Positions 56,111-64,000 of a DNA stretch of 64,000 nucleotides are shown piece after piece (within the stretch, counting starts at the first letter, position 1; each line of letters begins with the position of its first letter). The translations under genes were made by a program, and so were the position numbers. The notes beneath the pieces are model-generated. The model was not told the DNA's origin. It saw only the letters and a list, made by a program, of their open reading frames with translations, and ran no database searches. Source of the stretch: Isoetes taiwanensis (lineage: Eukaryota > Streptophyta > Lycopodiopsida > Isoetales > Isoetaceae); the NCBI GenBank assembly GCA_021234155.1, contig JAJEKV010000678.1:1-64000 (forward strand). The letters are read 5' to 3'.

Positions 56111-56159
56111 GGTCCTTGATCAAAATATTTTTTTTACTAACATTCTTTATTTGAAACAG

Positions 56160-56460
56160 TGCCACGTAGCACGACGTTACTGGCGGTTGCAGCAAAATGC
56201 CCCCTAAGTATTTTTTACGTTAGACCAAAGGCCCCCTGGGTTGTTTTCTGTCTGGTCAAGCTGGCCTGCGCGCTCTGCGCTTCGGCCATCTTTCCCGGCC
56301 AGAAAACGGCCCGGGGGGGGCCTTTCCCCTATACAGGAGGGATTCTTTGGTTAAGCAACCATGGATTCTTAAAAGCTTCTAACGTCTTTTATTCAAGATT
56401 CTGATGCATCTGGTGTATATTGAGGGATTTTTTCTTTCCCTATCAAGGATCCCCTATCAA
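56160..56460. repeat. GC-rich block shared with 13.1 kb
   Basis: 56,238-56,330 matches 13,105-13,200: 'gggttgtttt(c)tg(t/g)tc', 'gcgc..tc.gcgc', 'cccggcc/tagaaa', 'gggcctttccc'. It probably belongs to the same mobile repeat as the adjacent minisatellite. Confidence 0.55.
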
Positions 56461-56483
56461 GATATTAAGGATCTGCATAGACT

Positions 56484-56617
56484 TAGATGCTGATCCGATT
56501 CCGATTCTACTTGTGTATTCTTGTCCCCAACGCTTGAAGCATGTCTCCTTTAGATGCTGATCCGATTCCGATTCTACTTATGTATTCTTGTCCCCAAAGC
56601 TTGAAGCATGTCTCACA
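56484..56617. repeat. 67-bp tandem duplication
   Basis: Two units containing ATGCTGATCCGATTCCGATT and 'cttgaagcatgtctc', at 56,484-56,550 and 56,551-56,617, differing at about four positions. Confidence 0.85.
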
Positions 56618-57131
56618 GCTACCACAACTGCCACACGACCCTAGCTCTAATGTGTTGCCATGCAACTCTATATTTTTGTTGTTTAAAATAAGCTATGTGC
56701 AAGAGCAATGGTGTTTTCACAACTTTGATTTGGGCAAAAAGTATTTGTCGATTTAAAATGTCACACTGTGAATGAGGTAGATTCCAAAAAATCTTCTTGA
56801 TCCAATGGCTCATAAGAAACAAGAAAAAACGAAAAGAAAACACTCAAAAATATAGTACTTCTTATCCACCTGGAAGGCAGCCAAAGCCCAATAATCTCCT
56901 TTTTCTTCAGACCAACAATGGACCAATCCTATCTTCAATATGATCATGAAGTTGCAGAACGTAACGTTGTTATAATAATGTGTTACAAGGCAAGTACACA
57001 TTTGAGGGCTATCGATACCGCCCTTTCCAAAAACTTGAGCAAGGAAATAATCCTCAGCAATAAAATAACAATGATATGTCCCACTACTTGATCTAACATC
57101 CGGGACATTGTGATTATGATCTTCACCATTG

Positions 57132-58123
57132 TCAAAAACGTAGCCATTTTTTTTCTTGCTCCTTTGCATGTACAGCGTTTGAGGTAGAAGCATGGGTTGC
57201 TTCTGCTCCAGTCAGAGATTTCCTAGCCTCTTCTAATTTTCGGCATACAGCTTCATACATTACTTTATCTTTCCGATTCCGTTGTGCCATCTCCTCTAGT
57301 TTTCCAACCCTGCTTCTAATTTCCTTGATTTGATCTTCCTGCACGACAAGGGAGTACCTATCTTCTGTTGACTTCTGTCTTGTACCATCTGGTCCTTTTC
57401 TATTATGTTCATTCATATTATGCGCCTCTCTTTCTCCAGCAAGCTGATTATTAATAAAACTGAAGACATCTGGTTTTTTATCCTCTTTAGCTTTTAATGC
57501 ATGTGCTCTTTCTGCTAATTTTCGATCCCGTTTACGCTTCCCACCCCTTGACTTTCTCCTCGTAGAAATTTCTTCCTTGTCTCTTTCAGATGCATTTTCA
57601 CTAATAAAATCAAGAGACTGCTTTGGAGGTAGTACTTTCACTTGCAATGGTGTTACAATTCCTTGACCAGATATACCAAGTCCAGTTCCTTCCCGATAGC
57701 CCATCTTTATCATCATCTTTGAGGCAGTTCCCCTAGTATGCTGTTCCCATTTTGCAAAGGTGACTGTTTCTAACTGCTGACCTGTTTGAAAGTTCTTAAA
57801 TGAGAAATCCTGCATGCCAAGACCAGGTACCTCGAGATCATCATCATATGCGTCCTCGGATTGTGAGCTTTCACTGCTCTCTTCATCAACTTGAGGATGC
57901 TCTGAAGGAACTATCGTATTTGGGCCAACCTCCGCTTTCCTTCCATCATCAATGAAGACTACCTGGCCTGTTTGATATTCTTCATTCCACTGATCAAGCT
58001 CAGCAAGCTTCCAAAGACCATGCCCATCCTGAGAAGTACATGCAAGCACCGTAGAGCCAATTGCGACACTGGACATTCTGTCAGGAATGTATTCTTTCAA
58101 AGCACGTTTCTGCACTAAGATAC
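57132..58123 (-). CDS. Exon 4 of the ZGPAT-like gene (G-patch, C-terminus)
   Basis: 992 bases after acceptor TTTGTCAG, reading [20 protein letters not shown] through the G-patch to WLRF and a stop at 57,132-57,134. Confidence 0.88.
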
Positions 58124-59871
58124 CTGACAAAGCCAACAACATAAAAGGTCTCAGCAGAATGTGCAACGTGGCAAACTTCTTTCATGGCACGAAGCTAAAT
58201 CAACATCTGAAACCATTAGCATGCTTTCAGAAGCACGGTGCAATTTCAACTCTTTTGACTGGTTAATGGGAAGATGAGTATGTAGCACTTTTTCTTTTCC
58301 TGGCTCTGGAAGCTACTATTTGTGAGAAACCAAGTAAAATGCATGTTTGTGCACGAGAGAGAGCTTTTATATGCCGAGGTTCCATAAAAGAACTGCTCAC
58401 CATGTGACGACCGACAACTACTACCAAAACGGCACCGCTGCTGCAGGTAAAATCTGCAGATCTGCACTGGACCGAGAATGTTAGACAATAGCAGGCCATG
58501 GATCCAGTATCTTCAAATGAGCACGAAACCCAACACATTAGTTCAGCAGTTGATATTTCTCCAGATCTCGATTTTATATTCTGGCAATTACCACCACAAG
58601 ATGAATAACAAGAACTATTAAGAGAGCAAGTTAACTTTCACTTGACAAGCATAATTTAAAGCAAATAAATGAGAAACTAAAAAGTGCCTTCCTATCTATT
58701 GGCTTACAAAACGTAGCCAACCCTCCCAAAGTGACTGGCAAACTGTATACGCCATAAAGACAAACTTGAGAACAAGACAAGTGTTTGAAAATTGTTTCAT
58801 GTTGTCGCAATAAACGTGCATAAAGAACTAGGTCTCTCAGATGCTACATTGCATGTTGTTTTCATGGCCAAACGATGACAGTTCAGGTATAAGAATATGT
58901 AAGAAAAATATATACAGCTAAAGTCTTCGAGCACTTGAAACTTGTTACTGAAAAATGATTCTATTTTGGAGATATTGTGCAGAAGTTTTCGATGCGGTGC
59001 ATAACAAACCACAATCCAAGTTTTCTAGCAGATCTACAATGCAAAGATAATGATTTAAAGCTGTGGGGTTCCAAGCATAACATTATAGCAGTAAATCATA
59101 ATGCCCACTTAACAGTGATGTTTGCAAAATGATAGTTTCATCCATAACTGGGCTAAGTCATAACAATAGCAACTTCTTTATGCCATGTAGTGACTTTAAT
59201 GCCTAGGAGTATAGAGGAAAATCTTACCTGTGCATTTTCATCTGTTGGTGTAGAAAATGCCACACGTGCTGCACTTTTATCTTCCAGCTCCAAGATTTTG
59301 CCAATATACCATTGCCCGTCTGTATATCTAAACCAACACCTAGAACCCACATTAAACCTCCCATTTTCTTGTGCTGGTTCATTTGATGCTTCAGGTCCAT
59401 GTGGCGAACTAGATTCAAATACTGAATTTGGCAATGAGTTGATCTCTTTCAAAAGGCGTTCTCGCTTTAAAGATAAAAGACTTTCCTCTGCTGCGCCAAG
59501 TGCAACAAGCAGTTCATCGTGTACCTTCAACAAAGGGATCAAACGCAGTTTTGAACTTGCTACAATCTACCAATGCATGTCCAACAAATAATTTACAATT
59601 AAATTTGTCTTGCAATAGCAACCTCATTCTATGATGCTTCTCAACACTATGTTGAGCGAGAAAAAATCAAACTTAATTTCAAACCTAGCCATGAGATGTA
59701 TAATTCCAGTATAAATGAAATATGCAAAATAGTGGAGCCAATATACATACATACCAGACTAAGTTCATCGTCTGTGGGATCCGCGGCAAGTGCTTCTCTG
59801 ACCGATGTTAATAATTCTTTCTGTTTTTCATACTCCTCCTCTAGCTCCTGTTCGAGAAGCAGCTCCGCCAT
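57132..59871 (-). CDS. CCCH zinc-finger / Tudor-like / G-patch protein (ZGPAT-like), four exons, about 502 aa
   Basis: Exons on the minus strand: 59,871-59,755, 59,566-59,228, 58,461-58,401 and 58,123-57,132, all with GT/AG borders and matching phases. Residues 1-39 form an acidic coiled coil ([20 protein letters not shown]). Around 105-150 a Tudor-like barrel reads [20 protein letters not shown]. The 61-bp third exon encodes a CCCH finger, C-x7-C-x5-C-x3-H. A second barrel-like stretch follows, then the G-patch [20 protein letters not shown]. The rest is a Lys-rich coiled coil ending EKKWLRF. This order matches plant CCCH/G-patch proteins, about 500 residues, presumed nuclear RNA-processing or transcription factors. 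The ATG at 59,871 is the only Met start in frame. No stop or frameshift: the only intact host gene here. Confidence 0.88.
58401..58461 (-). CDS. Exon 3 of the ZGPAT-like gene (CCCH finger)
   Basis: 61 bases encoding [20 protein letters not shown] plus one base, between acceptor GTGCAG and donor GTGAGC. Too short for an ORF scan but phase-consistent on both sides. Confidence 0.8.
58462..59227 (-). other. Intron 2 of the ZGPAT-like gene
   Basis: 766 bases, AT-rich, GT..AG borders. Frames inside it (for example 58,797-59,012) have no support. Confidence 0.75.
59228..59566 (-). CDS. Exon 2 of the ZGPAT-like gene (Tudor-like)
   Basis: 113 codons from [20 protein letters not shown] to TPTDENAQ, between acceptor GGTAG and donor GTAAGA. 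Both junctions phase 0. Confidence 0.85.
59755..59871 (-). CDS. Exon 1 of the ZGPAT-like gene
   Basis: 39 codons ending DPTDDELSL, then donor GTATGT. Phase 0. Confidence 0.85.
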
Positions 59872-60955
59872 GCCCAAATTCGTTTTAAGCCGGTCCAAAT
59901 TCCCCACATTTAGGCGAGGATATCAGCCCCATTAGGGCATGCACGTTTTTAACGATAACTCTAGGTATAAACGTACTCTTAAGGGTCATCTTGAATCATT
60001 GGGATCCATTAGATACGTTGAGGCAGATCCGTGTTGTGAACCTTGTAGATCGAGCCTCGTATAAAGTCCTTGCAAATCTAGAGTCGTAAATGGCCAGTGT
60101 CGTGTTACACCATGGGTATATTCGTGGCATATTTTAGCAGTGTTAAACCATGGTTCCTTATAAAAATGCACCATGTTTTTTCGGGACTTAAAAGAACTAG
60201 CGGTAGGATAGGCCTGGGAAAGGGAAGGAGAGAGTGAATGCTCTTGAGGAGGAGGAGGAGGAATTGTTAATTCGTACCGGCTGAAGACAATTCTTATATT
60301 TCCTTATCGCTCATTCCTTGCCCTTGATCAAAGGAATATTCTAGTGCATATTCCTTCTGGTGCATTTTAAGTCGTGCATTGAATCCATGATAGGGTCGAA
60401 TCAGGATTTCCACCTCACCATAAGATTTCAGAACCATTATCAGAAGTCAAAATACACGTCACACATACATTCTTAATAAAGAACCATAGGGTATGGTCGC
60501 CGCCTATCGCGATCGGCCCCTCGGAGCACCATCAACCCCTTTCTCGATGCGACATCGCCTGTTGCATGCCACGGTGGCCCTCTACCAGGTGTGTGTTGGA
60601 CTCAGGGGTGTGGCCCGTGGACGTTATGTGCACGCCACGAACCGCTATGGCCGGACGACGCCATGCCCATGTGTCCCGGCCGTGCATATGGTACCGGTGA
60701 ACGGGGACAAAGCTACGCGCGCGCCAACACGGTTGCCGCTTGTCGTTAACCGCTGACCATCAGTGCAATAGAGCTTCCGCTAAGCGTGAAGCCCCGCTAT
60801 TCGGGTGTCGCGGTAATTGTGGTCCACAATTGTGGAACGGTTCGCCCACTCGTGGTTGTGTCTAAGAGTCATATCGATTCGAAATTAGAATTCAATGCCC
60901 TTGCTCGACTCAAGCCGCCCATTCCATAGCACTCGATTCAAATCCAATTTGAAAT
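59872..60955. promoter_or_regulatory. Upstream region of the ZGPAT-like gene, then GC-rich spacer
   Basis: 59,872-60,300 should hold the promoter. A GGA-repeat (gaggaggaggaggagga, 60,247-60,263) is the only distinctive element, and I see no clear TATA box. 60,490-60,860 is unusually GC-rich, with an 87-codon frame of no recognised family. Confidence 0.3.
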
Positions 60956-61059
60956 CAATTTGAAAATCAAGCTCCCGCTATGGTCTGTATCGAATAAAAG
61001 CCAATTCCATCTTCCAAATTTCAAGCTTATCGATATCGTCTTGAGGAGGACGATAATAG

Positions 61060-62577
61060 ACATGGTTTCCACAAGATTAGGAGAGGAGACGATGGTGAAG
61101 CAAAATGTGAGTACCTACATCAAGGAAAAGAGTTACCGCCCAAGGAGGAAGCGCCGGACACCACGCATCGATGCCGCATCTCCCACAATGCCAAGGAGGC
61201 CAAGCAAACGAGGGCAAAGTGGATCAAGATCAAATGGCGACATCTTGGATGAGGTAAGTGAGTATGGTATATCCGTTAGAAAGGCATCTAGAAGGTCCGA
61301 ATCCCAGAATCAACAATAAGGACTGGTCTGTATGGTAGGTATAACTCACAAACAATTTGGTAATCCACAAATCGACGACTCTACAAGAGGAAGAGTTAGT
61401 CAATTGGGCACCTCCGGGCCGAAAGGTGGAATGGGGGTTACACTCTCACCGTCAAGGAAAGGGCGGCCTGAGATGGCTATGGAGGGGCAACTCGGGAATC
61501 TCAGGGTTCCCGGGAGTAAATGGTGGAAGCTGTTCAAACAAAGGCATCCAGAGGTTACACTAAGAAGTGCAGAGACACTAGATGTCGCTTGGGCGCGTGC
61601 TATGATACAAGAGAATCTGGATAACTTTTATATTGGTCTGAGACAAATCTATGACGAGTTCAATTTCTCGGCCTCTAGGATCTGGAATGCCGATGAGACT
61701 GGCATCCAAGCTGGTAAGGTGAAGGGCATGAAGATTATAGGAAGGAAAGGGGAGCATAGGGTCAATGAGGTGGTCATGAACAATAGGGAGTGGGTGACCA
61801 TTCTGATATGTGTAAATGCTGAAGGGTTTAAGTTACCTAATTTGTATATATTTAAGGGTACACGCGGATGAGGCAAGATTTCATTGCGGATGTGAGGAAG
61901 GGGCAATTCAAGGCATGCAGCCCTCGGCCTGGATGACTACAGAATTGTTCAAGTCTTGGTTGTCACATTTTGTTGCTAGGGTTCCTGGTGGAGTATCTCC
62001 AACAAGGCCACATCTGATATTATTGGATGGCCATGGCAGCCATGTGGAGCTGGAAGTGATTTTGGCAGCTAAGGAAATGGGCATACGTTTTGCCCTACTT
62101 CCACCACACACATCACATAGGTTACAACCATTGGATGTTGCATGTTTTGCACCATTCAAGGCAGCTTTCAAGAGATTGAGATCTTCTTACATGGTTAGCA
62201 AAGGGAGGACTGAACCGAAGAGGGAGGACATTGCAGAGCTCATTTCACAAGCCATTGATTTAGGGCTGACACCTAGCAACATCAAGGCAGGGTTTAGAGC
62301 AACTGGGATTTGGCCATTCAACTCGGACAAGGTTAAGCCAGGCCAGGAAAGTAGTAGGTTTGGAAGAGTGCCCATGGGGAGAGATTATCAAAGTGTAGGC
62401 CGGGAAAATGCAGCCAACTTGGAGGAGGAGGAATTGCAGCAATTCAACATGGCTGACTTGCAAATATTATGGGAGGCACCACACCCTGCTGGTGAGCATG
62501 GTGGCCAAGAGCCTACTGGAGTGCATCAACATGTAGTTGACAATGTGGACATTGAAAGACATGATGTGCATCCATCT
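61060..62577 (+). pseudogene. pogo/Tigger-type (DDE_1) transposase, frameshifted
   Basis: The N-terminus has a basic region and a split pipsqueak-type helix-turn-helix: YGISVRKASRR (61,264-61,296), then LYGRYNSQT in another frame (61,325-61,352). The DDE_1 core follows. WNADETG carries the first catalytic Asp (61,684-61,704), then LILLDGHGSH the second (62,011-62,040), and LQPLDVACFAPFKAAFKR the third (62,120-62,173). TLRSAETLDVAWARAM and WMTTELFKSWLSHF are also family-typical. Frame changes occur near 61,300, 61,855 and 61,890. All three catalytic Asp survive, so it is a fairly young relic or is carrying sequence errors. Terminal inverted repeats were not found in the window. Confidence 0.8.
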
Positions 62578-62770
62578 CCAGGGGTTCACTTATAGTAAGG
62601 GGGTATGCCATGTGCGTGCATAGGGTGATCAAAAACACCCCATATACGATTTCTTGACCCCTAGGGTACAAAGTTTACCCCAAGTAGTGGCAACATGCAT
62701 TATGGAAATTCGAAAAACCCCCTACAAGTCACCCGGGCACATTGTATGGCACTTACGGTGAATCCCCTTG
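62578..62770. mobile_element. hAT-like MITE, copy 3, 193 bp, TSD ATCCATCT
   Basis: Target duplication ATCCATCT at 62,570-62,577 and 62,771-62,778. Ends CCAGGGGTTCAC and GTGAATCCCCTTG form an imperfect inverted repeat. The interior GGGGGTATGCCATGTGCGTG and CAAAAACACCCC match the copies at 27.9 and 54.0 kb. It interrupts the tail of the pogo-type gene: sequence on either side reads HDVHPSPG and HLAEDAPDGEHQAID in protein-like form. Confidence 0.75.
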
Positions 62771-62778
62771 ATCCATCT

Positions 62779-64000
62779 AGCAGAAGATGCACCGGATGGA
62801 GAACATCAAGCCATTGATTTGACCTTAAGACCCTCACAAAGAACATGTGGTTCCAACGGTGACATGGGGGACATGCATGTGTGCACTCCCTATAGAAGTG
62901 AGGACTGCAGGGCATGCAACAATCTCAATCCTCGAGGGCAAGGAATGGGGTGTAGTCCCAGACCTAAGTGGGAGGGTGCATATCTCTAGTGATGGCTTCT
63001 GTGAGGCCTTGGCTGCTGAAAGGTCTAGGAGCTGAGGCGGCAAGACTAAAGAATGAGCAAGTTGCAGCCGGAAACTTGAAACCCGCTAGAAGGAAATTGG
63101 AAAGGCGGGGAGGCTGCCAGAGAGAGCTGTGAGAATAGGGAAGAGAGGGAAAATAGGAAGAAGGCTGATGCAGAATTTGAGGCCTCTCATCGCTAGACTT
63201 AGGGCACTAATGTACCCTGGGGGCATCTCAAGAGTTGCGGCAGTCTTGACTTTTCAAAGACCAATGAGTGATGAGGTGAGGAGCAAAAGGTTAGAGGTTA
63301 GAAACAGAATGAGGACAAGGCAAGGGTTGAGTCCAATGGGGATCCAATATTGAGAACATCATTCAACATGGACCACGGACTTCACAAGTTAGTGGATTGA
63401 CCACACCAGTTACTAGTGATCATGCAGGTGACCATGATAGTGAAGATGAAGTGAATGTTATGTGCAGCCTGGAAGATACTCACCTGTGCTCGGGAGATGT
63501 TGGTGGTGTGCAGGATGTTAGCATAGAAGGATTCCTGCCTCTGGTCAGACATGTCCCAAACTCAATTAGTACAATCAGGTCACCATTGAAGACCTGGGAC
63601 TTGGTCAACAGGGAGGGAGAGTCACAGCAAAACGCATGTATTGGTCCTGGGAATTCCATGAGGTTGGATACGGAAGGTTGGGTCAATTATGGAGCAGCAC
63701 ACTCTGGACCCCAGCATGACGGGGATAAGGCCATAGACAAAGCTAGGATAATTCGAGAAATGGTCGAAATAGGCGTGGAAAAGGACATCATCTCTCGGGC
63801 CAAAGGAATGGATGTGGAGTTTGCAAAGACCTGGAGGGCAAATATGTCTGAAGGGTCGGTACCAACACCAAGATTCAAAGAGGGCAACACTTTCACCAAC
63901 CAGGTGTGTTAAGTCTACTAACATCTAAGAGAACTTGCATTTCTGATACAATACTAACATCTAACATTTGCACATGGCAGGAAGCTGGAGACAGTGACGA
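62779..64000 (+). pseudogene. Region downstream of the transposase, coding-like, unidentified
   Basis: Several plus-strand stretches look coding, notably 63,397-63,912 (171 codons): HAGDHDSEDEVNVMCSLEDT, then DKARIIREMVEIGVEKDIIS and KGMDVEFAKTWRANMS. No motif I recognise. It may be a second protein of the same transposon or a flanking gene. The segment continues past the window edge. Frame changes near 62,990 and 63,350 suggest decay. 63,900-63,980 could contain an intron (GTGTGT..GCAG before GAAGCTGGAG). Confidence 0.3.

Noticed and set aside
60493-60756. GC-rich 87-codon frame
   Set aside because: Composition alone keeps it open; no motif, no splice context, and alternative frames are equally open.

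Overview
The window looks like nuclear DNA of a land plant with a large, repeat-rich genome. It has an intact Ty1/copia element with a tRNA-iMet primer site, PPR-protein debris, a plant-style CCCH/G-patch gene with short introns, LINE tails and several DNA transposons. Two families here, a DUF7869-like protein and a ParB-like/DNA-methyltransferase-like protein, are ones I associate mainly with mosses, lycophytes, ferns and conifers. A non-flowering plant is therefore my guess, not a proof. Nothing suggests a bacterial, organellar or viral contig.

Layout. 1-3.25 kb: a broken minus-strand gene with a ParB-like 'DGQH' block and a tail resembling a beta-class N4/N6 DNA methyltransferase, followed by a scattered palindromic GCGCC-N-GGCGC motif. 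5.7-7.1 kb: simple repeats. 7.27-17.92 kb: one plus-strand DUF7869-like gene split by a 7,964-bp element with CACAAGGCACCC ends and an AAT target duplication (CACTA-like). Inside that element lies a foldback with perfect 110-bp arms. 18.3 kb: a LINE tail. 19.6-25.85 kb: a minus-strand KH-domain gene split by a copia element at 20,541-25,380 (identical 214-bp LTRs, AAGCC duplication). A partial paralogue at 26.7-27.0 kb still shows the empty site. 27.3-28.8 kb is duplicated at 53.3-54.8 kb, and both copies carry the same hAT-like MITE; a third MITE copy with its own 8-bp duplication is at 62.6 kb.

31.35-42.80 kb: an 11.4-kb LTR retrotransposon with 1.6-kb LTRs and no recognisable pol. It sits inside one copy of a duplicated, intron-containing gene fragment whose second copy (about 44.4-46.7 kb) lacks it. 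47.3-47.9 kb: a PPR pseudogene. 49.0-50.06 kb: a 1-kb pyrimidine-strand tract. 50-56.6 kb: a mosaic of repeats, including a hairpin plus minisatellite. 57.13-59.87 kb: the only gene that looks fully intact, a four-exon, about 502-residue CCCH/Tudor-like/G-patch protein on the minus strand. 61.0-62.6 kb: a frameshifted pogo/Tigger-type transposase.

The window is best read as a layered record of insertions: paralogues give empty sites for two retroelements, and rejoining the DUF7869-like gene gives a third. The two long LTRs differ mostly by 1-4-base indels at CAG/CTG/CCG trinucleotides, so some frameshifts may be consensus errors at methylated CHG sites. Coordinates of exons and repeats are read by eye unless flanked by a duplication or splice site.
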